Assembly (NCBI GenBank): GCA_964433635.1
Contig: CAYSSG010000031.1
Coordinates: 1 to 23,852, forward strand
Length of the DNA stretch: 23,852 nt
DNA from: CAYSSG01 sp964433635
Lineage (GTDB): Bacteria > Atribacterota > Phoenicimicrobiia > Phoenicimicrobiales > Stramentimicrobiaceae
Direction of reading: 5' to 3'
The translations under genes and the position numbers were made by a program. Positions 15,259-21,864 of this stretch are shown one piece after another; the stretch's first letter is position 1; the number at the start of each line of letters is the position of its first letter. Below the pieces are notes generated by a model that did no database searches, had not been told where the DNA came from, and saw only the letters and a list, made by a program, of their open reading frames with translations.

Positions 15259-17376
15259 ATGAATAAAGAAAATAACTTTTTATTAAATCAGAGTCAATCT
15301 CAGGAATGGGATGAAGGTATCTTTATCATTCTAATTGCTTTAATCATTGTCATTCCTGTTGTTTTTTATCCCTTTTGTGTTCCTGTTTTTACGCCCATCA
15401 AAGACTTATCATTTCACATTCTGACTGTTTTTGCCTTATCCATGTGGCTGCTTAAAATCATTTTTTCAGACAGGCTGTACTTCAGGACAAGTCGTCTGGA
15501 TAGTCCGATCTTACTCTACCTTCTGGTTGGCTGTTTATCTCTTTTCTGGTCTATTAACCGTGACCAGAGCATTCTGGCATTGCCTTCATTTCTGGCTGGC
15601 CCGGTTCTCTATTTTATTGTTTCCAGATCGTTAAATAAGCAGAAAACAATTAACTGGTTATTATTGATAACAGTCATTGTAGGGACAATACTGGGTGCCT
15701 ATGGAATTTTTCAATACCTGGGAATTGATTTTGAATTCTGGAGAGGAAATGTAGCCAGAGGGCAGGTCTTTGGTCTCTTTGGCAATGTCAACTACTATGC
15801 GGAATATATCATTGTGCCCTTAGCGCTTGCTCTGGGACTTTTTCTTTTCAAAGAAAGAACATGGAACCGTGTTTTTTTATTGGTTGCTATCTTGATGATG
15901 GGAATAGCCCTTCTCCTGACTTTTACGCGAAGTTCCTACCTGGCAATTGCCATAGCAATTCCGGTGATCTTATTCCTTGGTCATCATAGTTCCGATTCCG
16001 ATGCACAAAAGAAATATTATAAAAAGCTGATGCTTGCCCTGTTACTGATAGCAGTGATAGCCTCTGCCCTGGTCTTTGTGCCCCATCCTTTCAACAAAGA
16101 CGATATGCCCTTAGGGAAGTTGAAAAACAGGATATCGATCACAGCATTGACCTCCGGTCCCTCAGTTTTAAGACGAGTTGCCACCTGGAAGTTTACCTGG
16201 ATGATGATTGAAGACCGCTTTTTATCAGGTTCCGGACTGGGGACCTATGCTTACCATTCTTTGAAATATCAGGCTGACTTCTTTTCCCAGGGTCAAAACC
16301 GTGATATCTACCCCCATGGCTATGCAATGCAGGCACATAATGAATACCTGCAGGTGTGGTCTGAATTGGGAATCATTGGCCTGTTGTCTTTTCTCTGGAT
16401 CATATTTGTGTACTTCCGGACTGTATTGCTAGCTTTACAGAAGATGAAAGATGAGAATAAGGGATGGACAATAGGGCTGGCTGGGGGTGTGACTGCTGTT
16501 CTGATCGATGCGTTTTTTGCCTTTCCACTCCAATTAACGGCGAGTTTATCCCTGTTTTGGATATTTATAGGTTTAACGGGAGCCCAGATTCATCTCATTC
16601 ATGAGAACAGGGAAGAGGAAGAGAAGAGACTGAAGGTGCAGGAGAAGGCAGATGTAAAAAACAAAGTTATTACAGAGCAGGCAGGTGGAAAGGTTATCAG
16701 AAAAGCAATACTGTCCCTTCTGGTTATCGTGATGATGATCGGAGCCATCTTTTGGGTTATCAAGCCTTTTGCAGCAAGAGTGTACTGGTATTATGGCAAC
16801 CAACAGATTGCTTCCCAGAATCAAAATCAGGCGATAAAAATGTTTGAAAGGGGATTGCAATGGAATCCCTGGCAGGGAGAATTATATTACAATATTGCCA
16901 CTATTTTAACGGACAATGGCTTGAACAACAAAGCCCTGGAATATTTCAAAAAGGCAGAAAAATATATGGATCAGCACTACTTACCTCAGAATATTGCTAT
17001 CGCTTATCTCAAAAATGGAAAGATGCAGGAGGCGATTCCTTACTTAGAGAAAGCGATTCATTATCAGCCAAAAAAAAAGGATATGGTTCCTCTCTATAAT
17101 AGTCTGGGAAATACCTTTATAACGCTGAAGCAATATCAAAGGGCAGAACAGAGTTTCCTTTCCGCAGTGGAAATGGACCCAAGTAATGCCACAAATTATT
17201 ATGGTTTAGCTGGTGCGTATTTAAGTCAGGGTAAGAATGAGTTAGGTGTGCATGCACTTCAAAAGGTGATTGAACTGGATCCGGAGAGCAAAGTTGCTGA
17301 TTATGCCCGCATGTTATTAAAAAGATTCGAGATAGAGGATGAAATGCAGGCAGATCCAGCAGGGAATCAACCATAA
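15259..17376 (+). CDS. O-antigen ligase/polymerase (Wzy_C/WaaL-like) with C-terminal TPRs
   Basis: A 705-residue multi-spanning membrane protein. About 10-12 membrane helices cover residues 20-455. Conserved Wzy_C features are a membrane-embedded arginine in LLTFTRSSYLA (Arg224), the large outer loop with RRVATWKFTWMMIEDRFLSG and SGLGTYAYHS, and QAHNEYLQVWSELGIIGLLS (His360, Glu362). After another helix at about 485-505 comes a soluble tail with TPRs (515-690: NQAIKMFERGLQWNPWQGE, ALEYFKKAEKYM, YNSLGNTFITLKQYQRAEQS). By family, such proteins join or polymerise polysaccharide or attach glycans to lipid A or proteins; TPR-bearing forms are common in protein O-glycosylation and exopolysaccharide loci. 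The upstream ribosome site is weak. Confidence 0.88.
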   Translation: MNKENNFLLNQSQSQEWDEGIFIILIALIIVIPVVFYPFCVPVFTPIKDLSFHILTVFALSMWLLKIIFSDRLYFRTSRLDSPILLYLLVGCLSLFWSINRDQSILALPSFLAGPVLYFIVSRSLNKQKTINWLLLITVIVGTILGAYGIFQYLGIDFEFWRGNVARGQVFGLFGNVNYYAEYIIVPLALALGLFLFKERTWNRVFLLVAILMMGIALLLTFTRSSYLAIAIAIPVILFLGHHSSDSDAQKKYYKKLMLALLLIAVIASALVFVPHPFNKDDMPLGKLKNRISITALTSGPSVLRRVATWKFTWMMIEDRFLSGSGLGTYAYHSLKYQADFFSQGQNRDIYPHGYAMQAHNEYLQVWSELGIIGLLSFLWIIFVYFRTVLLALQKMKDENKGWTIGLAGGVTAVLIDAFFAFPLQLTASLSLFWIFIGLTGAQIHLIHENREEEEKRLKVQEKADVKNKVITEQAGGKVIRKAILSLLVIVMMIGAIFWVIKPFAARVYWYYGNQQIASQNQNQAIKMFERGLQWNPWQGELYYNIATILTDNGLNNKALEYFKKAEKYMDQHYLPQNIAIAYLKNGKMQEAIPYLEKAIHYQPKKKDMVPLYNSLGNTFITLKQYQRAEQSFLSAVEMDPSNATNYYGLAGAYLSQGKNELGVHALQKVIELDPESKVADYARMLLKRFEIEDEMQADPAGNQP

Positions 17377-17427
17377 GAGTTTGTTTATTAACATAATCAG
17401 GTTTCTATTTGTTATCAATTTGAGAGT

Positions 17428-17456
17428 TTGAAATCGGATAAAATTTATGGTATAAA
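17428..17456 (+). promoter_or_regulatory. Sigma-70/SigA-type promoter, possibly giving a leaderless transcript
   Basis: TTGAAA at 17428-17433, spacer of 17, TATAAA at 17451-17456. The ATG at 17463 begins 6 bases after the -10, about where transcription should start, and no ribosome site is seen. Confidence 0.6.
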
Positions 17457-17462
17457 AATATT

Positions 17463-18248
17463 ATGAATAAGCAAAAAATATTATTGATGACTCTATTTAT
17501 TTTATTAAATGTCGGATTTGTAGTAGTTTTAAATTATGCCCAGAATCAAACCGAAGAAAGCCCGGCTGCAGCTGTAAGTAACGGAACGATTAAGGATGCA
17601 GGTATTCCCCGGAACTTGTTTATTGAGCTTTTTATAAATGCCGGCTGTTCCAGCTGCCCTAAAGCTGCCTTTTGCCTGGAGGAACTCGCATGGAACTATG
17701 AACCGGGTAGGGTGATTCTGGTGGAAGAGCATATCTGGGGTGATGGTTATGATACACCGGAAACCAATTCCCGCTATGACTGGTATGTTGGAGGAGGAAC
17801 CAAGGGGACGCCGGATACCTTTTTTAACGGACTATCCGAACGGGTGCAGGGATTGTGCTGTGACTGTGGCGATATCGAAGAGAATTTTATCGGCTATCAG
17901 AAAATCATTGATAAGCATTTAGCTGGCACTTCACCAATTGAAATTACGGCAGAGCAATCCATCTGTAGTAATAATAAAACAATTATCCAGGGAAAGATTG
18001 CCAACAAGAGCCATTCTTTGTTACAGAATATGTTACTCAGCGGAATGGTTTACCATGAAGGAGATGAGAGTGAATTATTTTACCTGGTGAAGGATATCTT
18101 TGAAAACCAGGATATTTGCCAGCTTGCTCCTATGGAGGAGAGGGATTTCAGCTTTATCTCTGATCTGGATTTAAGTGAATTTTCTGATGATGAGCTTGCT
18201 CGCCTGTATAGTGTAGTATTTGTTCAGGACAGATTAACAAAAGAAATC
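17463..18248 (+). CDS. Exported thioredoxin-fold protein with CxxC (runs into assembly gap)
   Basis: At least 262 residues; the C-terminus is lost in the N block. An uncleaved anchor or signal peptide covers about 5-26 and there is no lipobox. The thioredoxin-like domain (about 50-160) has NAGCSSCPK (Cys62, Cys65), ETNSRYDWYVGGGTKGTPDT and FFNGL in the same order as the lipoprotein at 13907, so they are paralogs. It adds the cysteine cluster GLCCDCGD (about 137-142), absent from the paralog. The C-terminal beta domain also corresponds (TIIQGKIANKSHSLLQNMLL, SVVFVQD). Resembles Omp28-type thioredoxin-fold proteins. Starts directly at a promoter, apparently without a leader. Confidence 0.82.
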
Positions 18249-18348
18249 NNNNNNNNNNNNNNNNNNNNNNNNNNNNNNNNNNNNNNNNNNNNNNNNNNNN
18301 NNNNNNNNNNNNNNNNNNNNNNNNNNNNNNNNNNNNNNNNNNNNNNNN
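18249..18348. other. Assembly gap of 100 N beside a dispersed repeat
   Basis: Exactly 100 unknown bases; true size unknown. It cuts the thioredoxin-fold gene and its right edge is flush with a copy of the 36-bp dispersed repeat, which probably broke the assembly. Confidence 0.95.
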
Positions 18349-18349
18349 T

Positions 18350-18385
18350 GTCATTGCGAGGAGCGTAGCGACGAAGCAATCTCAT
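18350..18385 (+). repeat. 36-bp dispersed repeat, copy A
   Basis: GTCATTGCGAGGAGC, a variable middle, then CGAAGCAATCTCAT, with short inverted ends ATTGC/GCAAT. Copies B (19212-19247) and C (22808-22843) differ at only 2-4 positions. In the phase TGT CAT TGC the frame stays open for about 50 codons to 18509, so the cut gene could in principle read through it. Confidence 0.88.
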
Positions 18386-18465
18386 GCACTTCTACCAATA
18401 AGAATTTTAACTCAGACTCAAAAAAGAAAATAATGACTGTATACAAAAAAAATCATATTATGTTG

Positions 18466-18494
18466 TTGTCACGGATGATTTCAAATCATATTTT
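18466..18494 (+). promoter_or_regulatory. Candidate promoter with palindrome in the spacer
   Basis: TTGTCA at 18466-18471, spacer of 17, TATTTT at 18489-18494. The palindrome ATGATTT-C-AAATCAT (18475-18489) fills most of the spacer, where a repressor would block polymerase. ATG of the redoxin-like gene is 24 bases further. Confidence 0.45.
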
Positions 18495-18518
18495 TGTAAA
18501 AAGAGAGGGCTGAAGGAA

Positions 18519-19142
18519 ATGTTCAATTACAAGACTGAATATAAAAATAGGAGTAGAAAAAATAGGGTATCTATCGGGATATCTATTTTCTTAATCATGA
18601 TATTTATCTCATTAACTGGAAACCAGGTAATCGCTCAATTTAAAACAGGCGAACAAGTAGCCGATTTTACCCTGACAGGATTGGATGGCGAAAGCTATCA
18701 GCTGAGTCAGTTTAGAAACAAATTTGATTATATACTGCTCTGCTTTGTAGAAGGTACAAATTCCACTGCGATGAACAACATCCAGGACCTTCTTTCCTTT
18801 ATGAAGGACTTTAATCCCAAGGAAACCTATCAAATAATTACGGTGATTGCCGGTCCGCAGGAAGATCAGTATCAGAACGATTGTATTGTATTACAGGAAA
18901 AATCTGAAATTCCCTTACTCTTTTTATGTGACGGGGAGGTTCAGGTTACAAAAAGTTTTGAGATTGAAAAATTTCCTACCATTGTATTATTGCGGTATGA
19001 CCTGGGTGTAAGGCGGGTGTTCTCCGGCTTTACGACTCGCGTGGAAAAGAGCTTTTACCAATACCTGACCTTTACCTTTACCAGTCAAAAAAGCAGTAGC
19101 ACCGGTGGATGTGACGGTGGTGTCTGTCCGCCCCCGGAATAA
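18519..19142 (+). CDS. Redoxin/TlpA-like exported protein lacking the active-site CxxC
   Basis: A 207-residue protein with an N-terminal membrane segment or signal (about 17-39, ending VIAQ). The AhpC/TlpA-type fold is clear: GEQVADFTLTGLDGESYQLS, then QFRNKFDYILLCF, and FEIEKFPTIVLLRYDLGVRR with the cis-Pro threonine pattern FPT. Where relatives have WCxxC the sequence reads EGTNSTAMNN (residues about 78-87), so both catalytic cysteines are missing. Cysteines remain at 75, in NDCIV, in FLCDG, and in a C-terminal tail TGGCDGGVCPPPE (Cys198, Cys203) that looks metal-binding or redox-active. It may have lost oxidoreductase activity or use the tail pair. Ribosome site: AAGGA directly before the ATG and GAGAGGG further up. 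Confidence 0.82.
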   Translation: MFNYKTEYKNRSRKNRVSIGISIFLIMIFISLTGNQVIAQFKTGEQVADFTLTGLDGESYQLSQFRNKFDYILLCFVEGTNSTAMNNIQDLLSFMKDFNPKETYQIITVIAGPQEDQYQNDCIVLQEKSEIPLLFLCDGEVQVTKSFEIEKFPTIVLLRYDLGVRRVFSGFTTRVEKSFYQYLTFTFTSQKSSSTGGCDGGVCPPPE

Positions 19143-19173
19143 AAAAGTAGAGTTTTTTCTATATCATTGCAAT

Positions 19174-19209
19174 TACTCCTATTTTAATTTATTGGAGTAC
19201 TCCTATTTT
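19174..19209 (+). repeat. 12-bp direct repeat TACTCCTATTTT, two copies
   Basis: Copies at 19174-19185 and 19198-19209, next to dispersed repeat copy B. The spacer contains GGAGTA, so a small inverted arrangement (GGAGTACTCC) also exists. Confidence 0.55.
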
Positions 19210-19211
19210 CT

Positions 19212-19247
19212 GTCATTGCGAGGAGCGAAGCATCGAAGCAATCTCAT
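19212..19247 (+). repeat. 36-bp dispersed repeat, copy B
   Basis: Between the redoxin-like and DUF1573 genes. Same ends as copies A and C, with the middle reading GAAGCAT. Confidence 0.88.
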
Positions 19248-19310
19248 GTTTTTAAACCAAGCTCTTTAAAGAAAATTTAAAGAAAAACTGAAAATAAATG
19301 GAGTCTATCA

Positions 19311-20042
19311 TTGAAAATCAACAATCGATTTTTTATTCTGTTCATATCTTTGATAATAATGATGTTTATTGCTATCTATCTGATGGGATGCAATCAACCT
19401 GAACCTCCCAAGCTTGTTCTTTCTGAAGAGAGCTGGAATTATGGAGAGGTAGCCCCTGATAAAAAGCTATCACATCAATTCAATATCAAAAATGAGGGCG
19501 GAGAGAAGCTAATCATTGAATCAGTCTATTCCTCTTGCGCCTGCGTTGTTACTGATTTATCGGCAAAGGAAATTGCTCCGGGAAAGGAAACCGAGCTGAC
19601 AGCGACCTTTGATCCCTATGGTTATGAAGGAGAGGTCAGTAAATTTATTACCATCAAATCCAACGATCCGGAAGAACCGGAAAAAAAGATTGAGTTAACC
19701 ATTCATGTCTTGCATGTTCCCAATCCTGATATGACAGTATCCCAGCAGACCTTTTATTTAGGAGAGATTGATCGTTTATCCCAGGAAAAGCCCACCATAC
19801 AATTTACGATTTATAACAGCGGGGATGCTGATCTGATCATAGAGGACATTGTTATCGAAGATATTTTCAGTCATAACCTGAATATTCCCCTGACCATCCT
19901 CCCGGGAGAGAAGTTTTTAGTAGAGTTAAATGTTGATACAAACCAGCTATCGGAAGGCGAATTCCGTAAATCCGTCCGACTCATGAGCAATGATCTCCAG
20001 AAACAGGTAGTGTTTCTGAGAATACAGGGGAAGATAAGATAG
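19311..20042 (+). CDS. DUF1573-type lipoprotein
   Basis: 243 residues from a TTG start, chosen because GGAG lies 7 bases upstream and the signal peptide then begins with MKINNRFFILF. The lipobox is LMGC (Cys27). Two Ig-like beta-sandwich units follow. The first (about 33-133) is DUF1573: SWNYGEVAPDKKLSHQFNIK, NEGGEKLIIESVYSSCACVV, FDPYGYEGEVSKFITIKSND. The second (about 137-243) repeats the fold: TFYLGEIDRLSQEKPTIQFT, DLIIEDI, SVRLMSNDLQKQVVFL. The SCAC pair in the first unit is typical of the family, which often neighbours thioredoxin-like proteins. No known activity. Confidence 0.87.
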   Translation: MKINNRFFILFISLIIMMFIAIYLMGCNQPEPPKLVLSEESWNYGEVAPDKKLSHQFNIKNEGGEKLIIESVYSSCACVVTDLSAKEIAPGKETELTATFDPYGYEGEVSKFITIKSNDPEEPEKKIELTIHVLHVPNPDMTVSQQTFYLGEIDRLSQEKPTIQFTIYNSGDADLIIEDIVIEDIFSHNLNIPLTILPGEKFLVELNVDTNQLSEGEFRKSVRLMSNDLQKQVVFLRIQGKIR

Positions 20043-20160
20043 GTATGTATTTTTAGTTTTGGGGAGATATCTGCCACCGAATAGACAGTATGGATGTTCA
20101 CATGATATCATCATAATATTGTCTCCATAAAAGATCCATAAAAGAAAGGATAAACAGCCA

Positions 20161-21753
20161 GTGGAAGAAGAAATAGATCTGCGGGAATACATCAATGTTT
20201 TAATCAAGAGAAAGTGGTTAATTATCTGCATACTGATATTAGCATTATTAGCTGCTGGTATTGTCAGCTTTTTTATTCTAGATCCTGTCTATGAAGCGAC
20301 AGCTACTTTATTATTTCATAAGCCCAGATATGAAGTAACCTTAGAACCAAAAATTAGAACACAAGCCAGTCAGGATATTAGTCTGGAAACTTATGAACAT
20401 TTAATCAAGGATAAGGATATTGAAGAGAGAATCATTGAAGAGTTAAATTTAAAGCAGCCTCCCTATGAAATGACTTTTTTAAATTTAAATAAAATGCTAT
20501 CGGTAAATCTGATAAAAGACTCTAACCTTATTCAAATGAAGATGACCTCTGCTGATCCTGAACTTGCTCAGAAAATTGTAAATTTGTGGGCTGATCTGTA
20601 TGTTGAAAAGAACCAAAATATTTTTCAAAAGGATAATGAAAGGGCATCTTTATTCATTGAAGATCAGCTCAATAAAGCTGATGAAGAACTCATCAAAACG
20701 GATGATGAAATTCGGCAATTTAATTCTACCAACCGAATTGATATGCTCCAAAAAGAAATCAATCAAATCACTGATGAGACTATTCTAAATCAATCCAGAG
20801 TTGACAATCTAAAAATTTACTTAAATATGGAAAAGAATAAATCCATCCGTTTATGGCAACAGCTCATTCAGTCCAGATTAGTGTATTTTCAGTCACGAAA
20901 AGCAAATTTAGAGTTAATCACTGCTCAACAAAAAAATCAATTTACAAAGGTCAGCGATTTGCTTTCCGGATTAGAAGAAAAAACCGTTCTCTCTAAATCC
21001 ATGATTGAAGATCCCTACTTGCAAGAAATTTTTCAAACTCTCCTTGATCAAGAAGCATTATCCTTGTATCAATTAAAAGTATCAAGTGAAGAAATCAATC
21101 CCATTTATGTTCAGTTAACTGAGCATAGTCATTCTTTAGAAATGGACATTGTCAATAATGAAGCGGAAATTGAGGCAGTGAACAGAATATTAGCTTTTTT
21201 ATCTGAGGAAATCATCACAGTTAATCAATTCTTTCAGGAAGATATAGGAGCTATGTCAAGTTTAGATATCATCAATCAAATAAATGATTCATTGATAAGA
21301 GTGAGCATGAATGATATTAATTTGGAAATAAAGATGATTGATGATCGAAATATGGAAGGTGACAAGTCTCATTCTATACTAAGCAGTATTGAATTGATTG
21401 AATCGATGGAGAATGAGATTGCACAGCTTGATCATAGTATTCGTGAAGCCAGGGTTAAGATAGTTTCTTTAAAAGATGATTTGGCAAACGAGAGTTTAAT
21501 AAAAACAAGATTAGAGCGAAAATACGAAAATGAAAAAAGCATCTATGATATTCTAACACAGAAGAATGAAGAGACTAAAATTGCCCTTTCTGCCGAATCT
21601 ACCAACTTGGAAGTTGCCAAATATGCCTTTGTTCCGGAAACTCCCATCAAGCCAAACAAGAAATTGAATCTGGCCATTGCCGGAGTGATGGGTTTATTCC
21701 TGGGAATATTCATCGCTTTCTTTATGGAGTTCTGGCAAGGGGGCAAGGAATAA
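20161..21753 (+). CDS. Wzz/GNVR-type polysaccharide chain-length protein
   Basis: A 530-residue membrane protein that by family controls polysaccharide chain length together with a Wzy polymerase. GTG start at 20161 with AGGA about 10 bases upstream. N-terminal Wzz motif (IDLREYINVLIKRKWLIICI) runs into membrane helix 1 (about 19-40). A long helical, coiled-coil middle (about 150-480) lies in the periplasm. The classic GNVR-like end PETPIKPNKKLNLAIAGVMG leads into helix 2 (about 503-523). No tyrosine-kinase domain follows (the protein ends at FWQGGKE), so it is a PCP-2b or Wzz-like form. A kinase partner, if any, is not in the window. Makes sense with the O-antigen ligase-like gene 3 kb upstream. 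Confidence 0.9.
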   Translation: MEEEIDLREYINVLIKRKWLIICILILALLAAGIVSFFILDPVYEATATLLFHKPRYEVTLEPKIRTQASQDISLETYEHLIKDKDIEERIIEELNLKQPPYEMTFLNLNKMLSVNLIKDSNLIQMKMTSADPELAQKIVNLWADLYVEKNQNIFQKDNERASLFIEDQLNKADEELIKTDDEIRQFNSTNRIDMLQKEINQITDETILNQSRVDNLKIYLNMEKNKSIRLWQQLIQSRLVYFQSRKANLELITAQQKNQFTKVSDLLSGLEEKTVLSKSMIEDPYLQEIFQTLLDQEALSLYQLKVSSEEINPIYVQLTEHSHSLEMDIVNNEAEIEAVNRILAFLSEEIITVNQFFQEDIGAMSSLDIINQINDSLIRVSMNDINLEIKMIDDRNMEGDKSHSILSSIELIESMENEIAQLDHSIREARVKIVSLKDDLANESLIKTRLERKYENEKSIYDILTQKNEETKIALSAESTNLEVAKYAFVPETPIKPNKKLNLAIAGVMGLFLGIFIAFFMEFWQGGKE

Positions 21754-21761
21754 GCAAGTAT

Positions 21762-21782
21762 TGTATATCAGTATACATCATC
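21762..21782 (+). terminator. Weak terminator-like hairpin after the Wzz-type gene
   Basis: TGTATA-TCAG-TATACA stem followed by CATCTTTTT. The stem is A/T-rich and short, so it would terminate poorly. Confidence 0.25.
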
Positions 21783-21837
21783 TTTTTAAATATCATAAGA
21801 TACCAAAGAGTCTGTTTTAGCAAATAGGATTTTTGAT

Positions 21838-21843
21838 TATAAT
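21838..21843 (+). promoter_or_regulatory. -10 element upstream of the phosphoglucomutase gene
   Basis: Perfect TATAAT, 21 bases before the preferred ATG at 21865. The -35 (TGTTTT at 21813-21818, spacer 19) is poor. Confidence 0.35.
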
Positions 21844-21864
21844 ATTATGAGAGGCACACAGTTG

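Noticed and set aside
18349..18511. Separate short gene reading through repeat copy A (frame TGT CAT TGC)
   Set aside because: No start codon is visible because of the gap; the open frame may be chance or the tail of the cut thioredoxin-fold gene.
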